The notes: generated by a model from the letters alone, not told the origin. Positions 39,301 to 48,049 are shown, numbered from the stretch's first letter. The stretch is DNA of 64,000 nt from Actinoplanes sp. M2I2 (GCF_023544445.1 NZ_JALPVJ010000004.1:575688-639687), one strand, 5' to 3'. Made by a program: numbers and translations.

Positions 39301-40140
39301 GTGCCGTCACTGTTCGCGTCGTACCTGAGGGTTTACGAGCCGCTGACCGCCTTCGACCGCGACCGTCAGATTTTCTGGCGCAAATACGCCCGCGAGGGCC
39401 GCGCCCTGGGCCCGGTCGACGGCCCGGTCCGCCAGCGGTCGGCTGTGCTCGAGGCGCTCGGCGCCGGCTGGACCAGGCTGCCCGACCTGCCCGACGAGGC
39501 GTACGTGTTGCAGTGGGGCGACTCGCTGCTGGTCTGCCCGTGGAACCTCCGCCTGCGGGTCGCCGAGGCGGCCCTGAACGCGCGCGACGGCGTGCCCAGC
39601 GTGCTGGCCGACGCGTTCGTGCCGCCCGTGCTGGCCGGCCAGGCCAAGGCCGTCGTCGAGGACTGGCGCAGCGGGGCCAAGGTGCTCGAGCACGGCGTGC
39701 CCCGCGTGCACGAGCAGATCGCCACCTGGGGTGTGCCGCTGCGCTGGTTCGTCTTCGTGGACCTCGAGGAGCGCGTCATCGACCTCGCCTCCACCCCGCG
39801 CACGCTGCGCTATCGCACCGAGATCTCCAAGGCCCGGCGGCGTGCGCACCGGGCGGTGGCGGTCCTGCGCAAGTCGCTCGGCGACGCCCCGATCACCGAG
39901 GCGGTCGAGGAGGGCACGCGCTGGCTCGAGGAGTTCCACCCACGGTCGATCGTCGAGCTTGACTACGGCGGCCTCGTCAACCTTCTGCCGGAGGACGTTC
40001 TCGCTGGTGACGATTCACCCGGAGTGGTGGCGGCGGGTCTGTCGGCGCTCTCCCGCGGTGACGCCGACGACGCCTCGGCCGCGTACGAGAAGCTGGTCGA
40101 ACGGTGGCGCGCTGTCCAGCTTCTGGAGCGCTGCAACTGA
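39301..40140 (+). CDS. conserved hypothetical upstream of bldC
   Basis: 279 residues from GTG 39301, beginning MPSLFASYLRVYEPLTAFDRDRQIFWRKY. Mostly helical and soluble, with a LRWFVFVDLEERVIDL sheet segment and an Arg-rich helix KARRRAHRAVAVLRKSLG. The same kind of gene precedes bldC in Streptomyces, so it belongs to the conserved block. I do not know its function. Divergent from vdh. Confidence 0.85.
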   Translation: MPSLFASYLRVYEPLTAFDRDRQIFWRKYAREGRALGPVDGPVRQRSAVLEALGAGWTRLPDLPDEAYVLQWGDSLLVCPWNLRLRVAEAALNARDGVPSVLADAFVPPVLAGQAKAVVEDWRSGAKVLEHGVPRVHEQIATWGVPLRWFVFVDLEERVIDLASTPRTLRYRTEISKARRRAHRAVAVLRKSLGDAPITEAVEEGTRWLEEFHPRSIVELDYGGLVNLLPEDVLAGDDSPGVVAAGLSALSRGDADDASAAYEKLVERWRAVQLLERCN

Positions 40141-40411
40141 CCTGCGGAAATACGGGGATATGACGCCCGTGGGAACGCTCCCGAGGTGAATACTCTTCGT
40201 GATCACCGTCCGCCGAAGCGTGATAATCGGACTAAACGCGACACTATCTGGCGTAGAAAACACGTAAAAATCGGGCATGCTTCATCCGTCTATCTGGGGA
40301 CGTTCGTCCGTTCGGCCCATGTCGGACATCGGGGACTAGCCGGACCATGAGAGACGCACCGGCCGGCGGGACCCCGGCCGATGTCTTTAGGTACCTGTGG
40401 AGGAGTGACCG
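40141..40411 (+). promoter_or_regulatory. bldC upstream region with AT-rich direct repeats
   Basis: This 270-bp interval before bldC has no gene. An AT-rich patch at about 40220-40275 includes CGTAGAAAA (40252) and CGTAAAAA (40263), spaced 11 bp. BldC-type MerR-like proteins are known to bind AT-rich direct repeats, so an autoregulatory site is possible. A strong GGAGGA ribosome site is at 40399. Confidence 0.4.
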
Positions 40412-40621
40412 ATGGCATCGCGTACGCATGATCCTGAGCCGCTACTAACTCCGGCCGAGGTGGCGTCGATGTTCCGTGTCGACCCGAAGACCGTCACCCG
40501 GTGGGCGAAGGCAGGCAAGCTGAGTGCGATCCGCACTCTGGGCGGCCACCGTCGTTACCGGGAGTCGGAGGTTCGTGCCCTGCTGCAGGGGCAGATTCCC
40601 ACGCAGCGTCAGGGTGACTGA
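40412..40621 (+). CDS. bldC: developmental regulator BldC (MerR-like excisionase fold)
   Basis: 69 residues: LLTPAEVASMFRVDPKTVTRWAKAGKLSAIRTLGGHRRYRESEVRALLQ is the near-invariant winged-helix core. In Streptomyces BldC delays entry into development by repressing or activating late genes, binding cooperatively to AT-rich direct repeats. The synteny (vdh, conserved hypothetical, bldC) supports orthology. A clear GGAGGA lies seven bases upstream. Confidence 0.96.
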   Translation: MASRTHDPEPLLTPAEVASMFRVDPKTVTRWAKAGKLSAIRTLGGHRRYRESEVRALLQGQIPTQRQGD

Positions 40622-40707
40622 ACCTACCTCAGTCGAGACGAAAGATCGTAGCTAGGGGCGAACGCTGGGGAAGGCGATCGCCCCTTCTTCGTCTCCGCCG
40701 CGGGGCG

Positions 40708-41109
40708 TCAGGGCGCCCCGGTGGCGGAGCCCTGGGCCGGCGCGACCGCGATCACGGTGATCCGGTCCCGGTGGCCGAGCAGCCGGTAGCGGAGCGAGCC
40801 GAGGATGCCGGTCACGTAGTACTTGCGGCCCAGCACCTTGGCGAACCGGTCGCGCTCGGCGTCGCCGACGATCCGGGCTGTGCCCTCGACCGTCTCGCCG
40901 CGCACGTTGCCGCGGAAGTCGCAGGCCGCCACGGTGACCCGCGGGTTGTTGCGAACCCGCTTCACCTTGTAGGAGCGGCTCTCGGTCCAGATCGCCACGC
41001 CCGTCCCGTCGGGCAGCACCCAGACCGGAGTGCCCACCGGTGAGCCGTCCTTCCGGAACGTCGTCAGAAGGACGTACTTCTCCGAACCGAGTTGCTCCAG
41101 TGTGGCCAT
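40708..41109 (-). CDS. PPOX-class flavin/F420-dependent oxidoreductase
   Basis: 133 residues from ATG 41109. A split-barrel fold: YVLLTTFRKDGSPVGTPVWV, AIWTESRSYKVKRVRNNPRVTVAACDFRGN and FAKVLGRKYYVTG are typical of PPOX-class F420-dependent oxidoreductases related to pyridoxamine-phosphate oxidase. Substrate unknown. The start lies 18 bp from that of the divergent methyltransferase, so their promoters must overlap. Confidence 0.87.
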   Translation of the reverse strand: MATLEQLGSEKYVLLTTFRKDGSPVGTPVWVLPDGTGVAIWTESRSYKVKRVRNNPRVTVAACDFRGNVRGETVEGTARIVGDAERDRFAKVLGRKYYVTGILGSLRYRLLGHRDRITVIAVAPAQGSATGAP

Positions 41110-41127
41110 GCGCCAAGGGTAGTGACC

Positions 41128-41904
41128 ATGGATGAGCCACCCATCGGCGACGTGTTCGGCGAGATGATCAAAGATGCGTACGCGGTGCACACCGGCGTGG
41201 GGCCGCGGCCGCTCGCCGGCGGACGGGTGCCCCGGCCGGTCATCGAGGTGATCGAGCGTGACGACGGGCTGATCAACGGGGCGCCGGCCGATCACTACCT
41301 GGCCGAGCCCGGCCAGTGGCAACCGCACGACCACCGCGCGCTGCGCCTGTGCCGTGGGCACGTTCTCGACATCGGTGTCGGGGCCGGGCGCACGGCCCTC
41401 GAGCTGCAGCGCCGGGGCATGGCCGTGACCGGCCTGGACACGTCGGCCGGAGCCATCGCGATCGCCCGGGCGCGCGGGCTGCGGGACACCGTTCTCAACA
41501 CCGTCGACGCGTACGCCTCGGCGAGCGCGCGCTACGACACCTTCCTGCTGCTCGGCAACAACCTCGGTCTGCTCGAGAGCGCGCAACGGGCTCCCGTCCT
41601 GCTCGACGCGCTGGCCCGCCTGGCCAACCCGGGCGCGCGCCTCATCGCGCAGGGCACCGACCCGTACGGCACCACCGATCCCGTGCACGTCAGCTATCAC
41701 CGGCGCAACCGGGAGCGGGGCCGGCTCGGCGGGCAGTTGCGACTGCGGCTGCGCTACCGCCTGCTGGCCACCGAGTGGTTCGACTATCTGAACTGCTCGC
41801 CCGCCGAGCTGCAGACGCTGCTGGCCGGCAGCCGGTGGCGCCTGAAAGCCATCGACGACATCGACCGTCCGTACTACGTTGCGGTGATGGAGCTGACGGA
41901 GTGA
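41128..41904 (+). CDS. class I SAM-dependent methyltransferase
   Basis: 258 residues from ATG 41128 (GTG 41122 adds two). HVLDIGVGAGRTALELQRRG is SAM motif I and TGLDTSAGAIAIARARG the acidic motif II; FLLLGNNLGLLES follows. The N-terminal 80 residues are an extra helical cap. Substrate unknown. The stop overlaps the start of the RNA 2'-phosphotransferase gene, so an RNA- or nucleotide-linked role is possible. Confidence 0.85.
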   Translation: MDEPPIGDVFGEMIKDAYAVHTGVGPRPLAGGRVPRPVIEVIERDDGLINGAPADHYLAEPGQWQPHDHRALRLCRGHVLDIGVGAGRTALELQRRGMAVTGLDTSAGAIAIARARGLRDTVLNTVDAYASASARYDTFLLLGNNLGLLESAQRAPVLLDALARLANPGARLIAQGTDPYGTTDPVHVSYHRRNRERGRLGGQLRLRLRYRLLATEWFDYLNCSPAELQTLLAGSRWRLKAIDDIDRPYYVAVMELTE

Positions 41905-42467
41905 CCGCGCTGACCCGGGACCAGGTGCGGATCAGCCGGCGGATAGCTCTCGTGCTGCGGCACCGGCCCGACGCGGCCGGTCTGACCCTCGACGCGAACG
42001 GCTGGGTGCCGGTCGGCGACCTGCTCGCCGCGCTGGAGATCTCGCGCGACCAGCTCGACGCGGTCGTCGAGCACAACGACAAGTCGCGCTTCGCCATCGC
42101 CCGCCGGGACGACGGCGCCGACTGGATCCGGGCCAGTCAGGGGCACTCCCGCCGGGTGGCTGTCGACCTGGACCTGCCGCCCGCCGATCCGCCGCCCGTG
42201 CTCTATCACGGCACGCCCCGGATCAACCTCGCGTCGATCATGAGTGAAGGGCTGCGGTCGCGCAGCCGCCACCACGTGCACCTCTCCGTGGACGTGCCGA
42301 CCGCCCTGGTCGTCGGCCGCCGCCGCTCGGCCGACGTGGCCGTCCTGCGGGTGGCCGCCGGCGAGATGGCGGCGGCCGGGCACGTGTTCCACCTCAGCGC
42401 CAACAGGGTCTGGCTGACTACCGAAGTGCCGTCGAGGTACCTCCTGCCAGAACGGACAAATCCGTAA
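41901..42467 (+). CDS. kptA: RNA 2'-phosphotransferase, Tpt1/KptA family
   Basis: 188 residues from GTG 41901. It removes an internal RNA 2'-phosphate using NAD+, giving ADP-ribose-1'',2''-cyclic phosphate. The family set is present: R20-H21 in LVLRHRPDAAGL, GWVPVGDLL, ASQGHS (79-83), YHGT (102-105) and HVHLS (125-129) followed by VGRRR. In bacteria lacking yeast-type tRNA splicing the natural substrate is unclear; it may act on repaired or modified RNA or NAD-derived adducts. Coupled to the methyltransferase upstream. Confidence 0.93.
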   Translation: MTALTRDQVRISRRIALVLRHRPDAAGLTLDANGWVPVGDLLAALEISRDQLDAVVEHNDKSRFAIARRDDGADWIRASQGHSRRVAVDLDLPPADPPPVLYHGTPRINLASIMSEGLRSRSRHHVHLSVDVPTALVVGRRRSADVAVLRVAAGEMAAAGHVFHLSANRVWLTTEVPSRYLLPERTNP

Positions 42468-42528
42468 CGTTCGGTCTCCACAATGGCCGTACGTCACGGT
42501 GCCGCGCACCCGCCGTTAGCGTGGGGGC

Positions 42529-43095
42529 ATGGCGAGGATCAACCGGCGTCAGCTGACGAATCTCCTCGGTGCGCTCGGTGTCGTCGCCACCCTCGGCGGT
42601 CTGGCCTTCGGGCTGCCGGCGATCGACCGGTCGCTCCCGGCCGAGCGGGCGGTCCCCGACGGCCGGCCCTATCCGGTCGGCGCCGGGGTGACCGTCGTGC
42701 CGCCGCGCGGCGCCACCGTCGACGTGACCGGCACGAGACCCGGCGACTCCGAGGGAACGGTTCTCTTCCGTCTCGGACCGGTGCGCTATGCGATCGCCGT
42801 CCGGCCGTTCCGGGGCGACCTCGCCGCGGCGGCCGAGCGCCTGCGGAAGCGAATCGTCGACACGACCGGTTACCAGGTCACGAGCGCGCAGCTGACCGTG
42901 GGCACGGCCGGTGGGCTGGCCGGTCTGCAGGGTGGCTACACCGCGCCGGGCCGGGGCGGTCGCTACGCGGTCTTCGTCGACGGCGGCCTCACCATCGAGG
43001 TGACGATCAGCGGCAACGACCTCGACCTCGGCCGCAGCCTGCCGCAGATCGAGGCGAGCACCCGCACCCTGCGGCGCACGGACGAGCCGCGGTGA
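42529..43095 (+). CDS. membrane-anchored hypothetical protein
   Basis: 188 residues. One N-terminal hydrophobic helix (residues ~11-30) after RINRRQ suggests a membrane anchor with an extracytoplasmic domain. The rest is a beta-rich domain (VTVVPPRGATVDVTG, VRYAIAVRPF, GLAGLQGGYTAPGRGG). No recognised catalytic motif. The stop overlaps the start of the PrsW-type gene (GTGA), so the two are an operon and may be functionally linked. Confidence 0.75.
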   Translation: MARINRRQLTNLLGALGVVATLGGLAFGLPAIDRSLPAERAVPDGRPYPVGAGVTVVPPRGATVDVTGTRPGDSEGTVLFRLGPVRYAIAVRPFRGDLAAAAERLRKRIVDTTGYQVTSAQLTVGTAGGLAGLQGGYTAPGRGGRYAVFVDGGLTIEVTISGNDLDLGRSLPQIEASTRTLRRTDEPR

Positions 43096-44360
43096 CCGCC
43101 TCGGTGGTGCGGCCGGCCGACGGTTCGCGCGAGGTCGCGCTCGTCCGGGTGCCCGCGTTCTGGGTGGTGCTCGCCGTGCTGGTGGCCGGCGGGCTGTGGA
43201 TGGCCCGGCTGGCGGGAGAGTTCTTCACCTCGTACCCGAAGGCGACGGCCCTCTCGCTGCTGCTCTTCGCGTTGCTGGCCGTGCCCTTCTGGCTCTTCGT
43301 GGCCGAGCTCGACTTCTTCGAGCGGGAGCCGACCCGGCTGCTGGTGCTGGCGTTCGCCTGGGGCGGGCTGGTGGCGACCACGGTGTCGATCCCCGGCGGC
43401 GTCGCCCTCGAGGACCTCGTCGCCAAACTCGGCTCACCCGGCCTGGCCGCGAGTTGGGGCGCCGCCCTCGCCGGGCCCTCGGTCGAGGAGATCGCCAAGA
43501 CGCTCGGCGTGGTGGCTATCGTGCTGATCGCCCGCGCCCAGGTGAACAGCGTGCTCGACGGCGTCGTCTACGGCGCGATGGTCGGGCTGGGGTTCCAGAT
43601 CGCCGAGGACATCGTGTTCGCCGTCGGGGCGGTGGCCCTGGCCGGACAGGGCGACCAGCTGCAGCCGGTGATCGCGACCTTCCTGCTGCGCGGCTTCCTC
43701 GGCGGCATCTGGAGCCACACGCTCTTCAGCGCGCTGGCCGGGGCCGGCATCGGCTATCTGGTGGTGAGCCGGGAACGGGGGCGGCCGCACCGGATGGGCG
43801 TCGCGGTGCTGGCCGTGTTCGGCGCCTGGGCCTCACATGTGCTCTGGAACGCGCCGCTGTTCGTCGACGGGCTGGGCAACGGGGTTTTGGCGTTGCTCGG
43901 TGTGCTGCTGATCAAAGGCCTGCCGCCGCTGCTGCTGATCCTGTTGCTGGTGCGGCACGCGCACGACCGGGAGGCCGACTACTACGTCGGCCGGCTGGCC
44001 ACCCTGCCCGATCCGGCGCTGGTCACCCCGGGCGAGCTGGAGGCGCTCCGGTCGGGGTCGCGGCGGGCGTCCGCGCGCCGGCTGGCCGCCGATCGGGCCG
44101 GGCGTACGGCGGCGGCGGCCGTCCGCCGGTTGCAGCGCGCCCAGGCCCGGCTGGCGGTCGAGCTCAGCCGAGCGGACGCGGGATCGACCGCCTCCTGGGA
44201 GGCGGCCGTCCGCGAGCAGCGGGCGGTGCTGCGACAGCTCGGACACGCCGAGGCCGTCGCCGGTCGGGTCTCCTGGCGGCACAGAGCGGAAACGGTCGTC
44301 ACCACGGTCGTGGCGATCGCCGTCCTCTGGGTCGCCCTGAGCGCACTGGGCGGAGCCTGA
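43092..44360 (+). CDS. PrsW-family intramembrane metalloprotease
   Basis: 422 residues from GTG 43092 with about nine membrane helices. SVEEIAKTLG (EE motif), FQIAED, SHTLFS and SHVLWN carry the conserved Glu/His residues of PrsW, which in Bacillus cleaves the anti-sigma factor RsiW. The final ~120 residues form an Arg/Ala-rich cytoplasmic helical region ending in one more helix. The immediate substrate is unknown, but the coupled anchored protein upstream is a candidate partner. Confidence 0.88.
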   Translation: MTASVVRPADGSREVALVRVPAFWVVLAVLVAGGLWMARLAGEFFTSYPKATALSLLLFALLAVPFWLFVAELDFFEREPTRLLVLAFAWGGLVATTVSIPGGVALEDLVAKLGSPGLAASWGAALAGPSVEEIAKTLGVVAIVLIARAQVNSVLDGVVYGAMVGLGFQIAEDIVFAVGAVALAGQGDQLQPVIATFLLRGFLGGIWSHTLFSALAGAGIGYLVVSRERGRPHRMGVAVLAVFGAWASHVLWNAPLFVDGLGNGVLALLGVLLIKGLPPLLLILLLVRHAHDREADYYVGRLATLPDPALVTPGELEALRSGSRRASARRLAADRAGRTAAAAVRRLQRAQARLAVELSRADAGSTASWEAAVREQRAVLRQLGHAEAVAGRVSWRHRAETVVTTVVAIAVLWVALSALGGA

Positions 44361-44369
44361 GGCGTCGCT

Positions 44370-44618
44370 CTAGACGACGGGCGGGTGCCCGCCGTCGCCG
44401 TCGACGATCTGGTCGGGGTTCCCGTCCTCGTCGAGATCGACCATCGTGATGTCGACCTTGCCGTCGCCGTCGGTGTCGAACTGGAACAGATCAGGCTTGC
44501 CGTCCCCGTCGGTGTCGGACACCCACACGTCGGGCTTGCCGTCGCCGTTGGCGTCCTGGGCGATCAGGTCGACACGGTCGTTCCCGCGTGTCTCGACAGT
44601 CTCCTGCGGCTCGGTCAT
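44370..44618 (-). CDS. small calcium-binding-type repeat protein (DxDGDGxxD)
   Basis: 82 residues from ATG 44618, with a GGGAGG ribosome site. Four tandem units DANGDGKPD, DTDGDGKPD, DTDGDGKVD and DLDEDGNPD resemble EF-hand/thrombospondin-type-3 Ca2+ loops. There is no signal peptide or membrane segment, so it is predicted to be cytoplasmic, which is odd for TSP3-like loops. Convergent with the PrsW gene, ten bases apart. Confidence 0.75.
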   Translation of the reverse strand: MTEPQETVETRGNDRVDLIAQDANGDGKPDVWVSDTDGDGKPDLFQFDTDGDGKVDITMVDLDEDGNPDQIVDGDGGHPPVV

Positions 44619-44712
44619 CAGGCCTCCCGGCATATCGCGTACATGGTCGCAGGGAAGAGTAAGACCCAAGTCACAGCGCCGCGAGCCGAGTGACGCCGGT
44701 AACGTTCATCGA

Positions 44713-45132
44713 ATGGACATAGCGGCCGACAGCGTGCAGGAGCTCCTCACCGCCGGGGGTGGCGGGTCGCTCGGCGAGCGGATGGGCATCCAGCTCAGCG
44801 AGGCCTCCGCGGAACGGGTCGTCGGCACCATGCCGGTGGAGGGCAACACCCAGCCGTACGGGTTGCTGCACGGCGGCGCGTCGTGCGTGCTGGCCGAGAC
44901 GCTGGGCTCGGTGGGGGCGGTCATGCACGGGCAGACCGTCGACCGGCCGTTCGCGGTGGGCGTCGACATCAATGCCACGCACCACAAGTCCGCGCGTTCC
45001 GGCGTCGTCACCGGCGTGGCCACCCCGGTGCACCGCGGGCGCACGATGGCGACGTACGAGATCGTGATCACCGATGACAGCGGCGAACGCGTCTGTACGG
45101 CCCGCATCACCTGCCTGCTCCGCGGAGCCTGA
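44713..45132 (+). CDS. PaaI-type hotdog thioesterase
   Basis: 139 residues from ATG 44713. GLLHGGASCVLAETLGS is the hotdog active-site helix with its HGG motif, and VGVDINATHHKSARSG follows as in PaaI/EntH-type thioesterases. It hydrolyses acyl- or hydroxybenzoyl-CoA thioesters; the substrate is not inferable. Length and motif order are typical. Confidence 0.9.
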   Translation: MDIAADSVQELLTAGGGGSLGERMGIQLSEASAERVVGTMPVEGNTQPYGLLHGGASCVLAETLGSVGAVMHGQTVDRPFAVGVDINATHHKSARSGVVTGVATPVHRGRTMATYEIVITDDSGERVCTARITCLLRGA

Positions 45133-45184
45133 ATTTTCCGGTCCCGACAGGCAGACCTTGACCGTTCCACGTACCTTCTTTCTC

Positions 45185-45574
45185 GTGACCGAGGTACCAC
45201 AGCACGCTATCGACGACGCGGCACTCGTGCTTCGGAGTGCGCTGAGCGGCGACAGTGACGCGGTGGTCGGCACGTTCGACTCGGTCGTCGACCGCTCGGG
45301 CATCGTCGGGGCCTATGACGTCGCCTGGTGCCTGGCCGCGACGATGGTCGGGCAGATTCCGTCGGGCGGCGCGTGGACGCTCGACTTCCCCGGCATCGAC
45401 GACGCGCGGTACGACAAGCGCTGGGTCGCCCGGTTCGTCAGCGCGTATGTGAACGGGGACATCCCCACCGGGGAGGCCCTGTTCGGCGCCGCGATCGCCG
45501 ACGGGCAGCTGCCCGACTGCCTGCTCGCCCTGGCCGGCTCGACGGTGGCGACGCTGCGCCACCGCGCCGCCTGA
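45185..45574 (+). CDS. hypothetical protein
   Basis: 129 residues from GTG 45185 (MTEVPQHAIDDAALVL), 52 bp after the thioesterase. Acidic, helical N-terminus (DDAALVLRSALSGDSDAV), then AYDVAWCLAATMVGQ and FPGIDDARYDKRWVARFVSAY. No membrane segment or known domain. Family not recognised. Confidence 0.65.
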   Translation: MTEVPQHAIDDAALVLRSALSGDSDAVVGTFDSVVDRSGIVGAYDVAWCLAATMVGQIPSGGAWTLDFPGIDDARYDKRWVARFVSAYVNGDIPTGEALFGAAIADGQLPDCLLALAGSTVATLRHRAA

Positions 45575-45615
45575 TCCGTCGGCGTCCTCAGCCGAGATTC
45601 AGCGTCCTTCGAGAT

Positions 45616-45924
45616 TCAGCGCCCTTTGAGATAGAGCGCCTTGGCGTACTGGGCGGTCGCGGCCTCGTTGTACATCGACGCGAGCGACATGTAGAACTCG
45701 TGGTCGGCCAGCGCCGACTGGGCCTGCGACGTGCTCTTCCAGCGGATGGCCGCGTCGACCTCGGAGAGACCCCGGGCCTTGAACTGCCGGCGCATCGCCA
45801 TCCGGCCGGACCGGAACACCTCCTGAGCCTCCTCGGCGTTCTTCATCGCGGCGAAGGCCTTTTCACTGAGCGCTTCCGCCATGCTCCAGGCCGCCTGCTC
45901 GGCCGCGTTCGTGAATGTCAGCAC
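45616..45924 (-). CDS. small helical hypothetical protein
   Basis: 102 residues from GTG 45924, chosen because a GGAGGAGG site lies seven bases upstream and an alternative at 45939 overlaps it. The protein is almost wholly helical (AAEQAAWSMAEALSEKAF; KSTSQAQSALADHEFYMSL) and about the length of WXG100 proteins, but lacks a WxG motif. Function unknown. Confidence 0.7.
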   Translation of the reverse strand: MLTFTNAAEQAAWSMAEALSEKAFAAMKNAEEAQEVFRSGRMAMRRQFKARGLSEVDAAIRWKSTSQAQSALADHEFYMSLASMYNEAATAQYAKALYLKGR

Positions 45925-46031
45925 GCCGTCCTCCTCCACCCGCCGGACCCCTTGACGCCCTGCAGCTCACTCTTATCGACCGCACAGCGCGCTTCAAGGC
46001 CTGGGCCGGTGCCCGGTTCGGCAGATGGGTG

Positions 46032-47060
46032 TCAGACCGTGGCCACCACTGGAGCCGGGGCGGGCTGGCGGAGGTCGCCGCGACGCAGGCCGCGGACTGT
46101 GCGGGTGGCGACGACGGCCCAGGCCGTGACCAGGACACCGAAGAGCAGGACAGCGAGCCCGGTGAGCACGGGCGAGCCGGTTCGGGCGGCCAGTCCGCCG
46201 GTGGCGGTCACCACCGTGCCGACCGGGAAGGTGAAGCTCCACCAGGTCAGCGAGAACGGCAGTCCGGTCCGCGCGGTCCGCACGGTGATCGCCGCCGCGA
46301 GCGCCGCCCAGAAGAGCGCGAACCCCAGAACGGGTACGCCGTAGAGCAGCGCCAGCATCTGGGCGCCCGCGGCGTACGGCTCGGGCAACACCCCTTCGGC
46401 CGAGCGCCCCAGCAGGTGGAACGCGGTGATCGACTGACCCAGCGGGCCGAGCACGATCCACAGTGTCGGGACCATCCGGGCCGCGCCGACCTGGTGGCCG
46501 ACCAGCCGCGTCCAGATCTGCGTGATCACGACGAGCGAGGCGATCAGGCTGATCCCGGCCAGCGCATAGCAGCCCAGCAGCAGGTCGCGGCCGTCCGGCA
46601 CGTGGGGCACGAGCAGCGCGCCGGTCGCCGCGGAGACCATCGGCGGCACCACCGGCATCAGCCAGCCACCGAAGGCCGCGTCCGGCCCGGCGCCGGGCCG
46701 GGTCATCATCCGGTACGGGACGGCGACCGCCACGATGAGGCCGAGCACAGTGCCGGCGCTCCAGAGGACCAGGGAGGCCGTGACGGCGAACCGGCCGGGG
46801 CCGAGCAGCAGGGTGCCCGCTCCGACGGTCATCAGTGCCATCGGTGGCGCACCCCAGAACTGGACCAGCACCGGATCGCCGGCGTTGCTCGTGCCGCGCC
46901 GGAGGAACGCGGTGACGACCGCGGCCAGCGCCAGCGTGGCCAGCAGCCACATCACGGTCGCGAAGGCGCGCAGGCCGGGCAGGTGGACGGGCAGCGTGGC
47001 GGCCGCGGTGGCGACGATCCCGGTGCCCATGACGGAGGCGAACCAGTTGGGTCCGATCAT
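46032..47060 (-). CDS. TDT-family transporter (TehA/Mae1/SLAC1-like)
   Basis: 342 residues with ten predicted membrane helices. MIGPNWFASVMGTGIVATAAAT at the N-terminus is the TDT signature, and the membrane region repeats Gly/Phe-rich helices as in TehA. Members export sulfite, tellurite-like anions or dicarboxylates. It is divergent from a LysR regulator with 70 bp between the starts, the usual regulator/transporter arrangement. Confidence 0.87.
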   Translation of the reverse strand: MIGPNWFASVMGTGIVATAAATLPVHLPGLRAFATVMWLLATLALAAVVTAFLRRGTSNAGDPVLVQFWGAPPMALMTVGAGTLLLGPGRFAVTASLVLWSAGTVLGLIVAVAVPYRMMTRPGAGPDAAFGGWLMPVVPPMVSAATGALLVPHVPDGRDLLLGCYALAGISLIASLVVITQIWTRLVGHQVGAARMVPTLWIVLGPLGQSITAFHLLGRSAEGVLPEPYAAGAQMLALLYGVPVLGFALFWAALAAAITVRTARTGLPFSLTWWSFTFPVGTVVTATGGLAARTGSPVLTGLAVLLFGVLVTAWAVVATRTVRGLRRGDLRQPAPAPVVATV

Positions 47061-47130
47061 GTCTCCACCCTGCGGCCCGCCACGATGATCCGGTAGGCGG
47101 CGATCCCCCCTGAGGTCATAAGCTCCGGTT

Positions 47131-48027
47131 ATGCCTCTGCCGCCCTTCATCGCCGACCTGACCGGCTTCGACCTGCTGCTCAGCGTCGCCCGGCTGGGCA
47201 GTGTGGGCCGGGCCGCGGCCGAGCACCGCATCTCGCAGCCGGCCGCCAGCGCCCGCCTGCGCGAGCTCGAGCGACGGGCCGGGCTGACTCTGCTGCACCG
47301 CACGCCGCGAGGTTCCACCCTCACCGCGACCGGCGCGCTGGTGGCCGACTGGGCCCGTTCGGCCGTCGACGCGGCCGAGGCGCTGGCGGTCGGCCTGGCG
47401 GCGCTGCGGGCGACCCACGAGAGCCGGCTGACCGTCGCCGCCAGCCAGACCGTCGCGGAATATCTGCTGCCGGCCTGGCTGGTGGCGCTCCGCGCGGCCC
47501 ACGCCGAACTCGCTGTGACCCTGCACGCGGCCAACTCGGCCGAGGTCGCCGCGGCCGTGCTCGACGGTCAGGTCGAGCTCGGCTTCGTCGAGGGACCCGA
47601 CCTGCCGGCCGGGTTGCACGCCGAGGTGGTGGCGACCGACCGCCTGACCGTCGTGGTCGCGCCGGCGCACCCGTGGGCCCGGCGCCGCCGCGCGGTCACG
47701 GCGGCCGAGCTGGCCGCGACCCCGCTGGTGTCGCGCGAGGCCGGCTCGGGCACCCGCCGTGCGTTCGACCAGGCGCTCGGCGACCAGATCGCGGCCGCGC
47801 CGCTGCTCGAGCTGTCGTCGACCACCGCGATCAAGCACGCGGTGGCCGCCGGCTCCGGGGTGGCCGTGCTGAGCTCGCTGGCGGTGATCGCCGAGCTGGC
47901 GGCCGGCACGCTGGTGGCCGTGCCGGCCGCCGTCCCGCTGCAGCGACGCCTGCGCGCGGTGTGGCGGGCCGCCGATCAGCTCATCGGGCCGGCCCGCGAC
48001 CTGTACGCGATCGCCCGCCGGGCCTGA
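47131..48027 (+). CDS. LysR-family regulator
   Basis: 298 residues. LLLSVARLGSVGRAAAEHRISQPAASARLRELERRAGL is the N-terminal winged helix; the rest is a periplasmic-binding-like effector domain (RLTVAASQTVAEYLLP ...). It most likely controls the divergent TDT transporter in response to its substrate. An unstructured ~70-bp intergenic region lies between them. Confidence 0.9.
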   Translation: MPLPPFIADLTGFDLLLSVARLGSVGRAAAEHRISQPAASARLRELERRAGLTLLHRTPRGSTLTATGALVADWARSAVDAAEALAVGLAALRATHESRLTVAASQTVAEYLLPAWLVALRAAHAELAVTLHAANSAEVAAAVLDGQVELGFVEGPDLPAGLHAEVVATDRLTVVVAPAHPWARRRRAVTAAELAATPLVSREAGSGTRRAFDQALGDQIAAAPLLELSSTTAIKHAVAAGSGVAVLSSLAVIAELAAGTLVAVPAAVPLQRRLRAVWRAADQLIGPARDLYAIARRA

Positions 48028-48049
48028 GACCGGCGCCGACCCGTACGAA

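Noticed and set aside
45616..45924. WXG100/ESX substrate
   Set aside because: Length and helicity fit, but there is no WxG turn and no partner or secretion gene.
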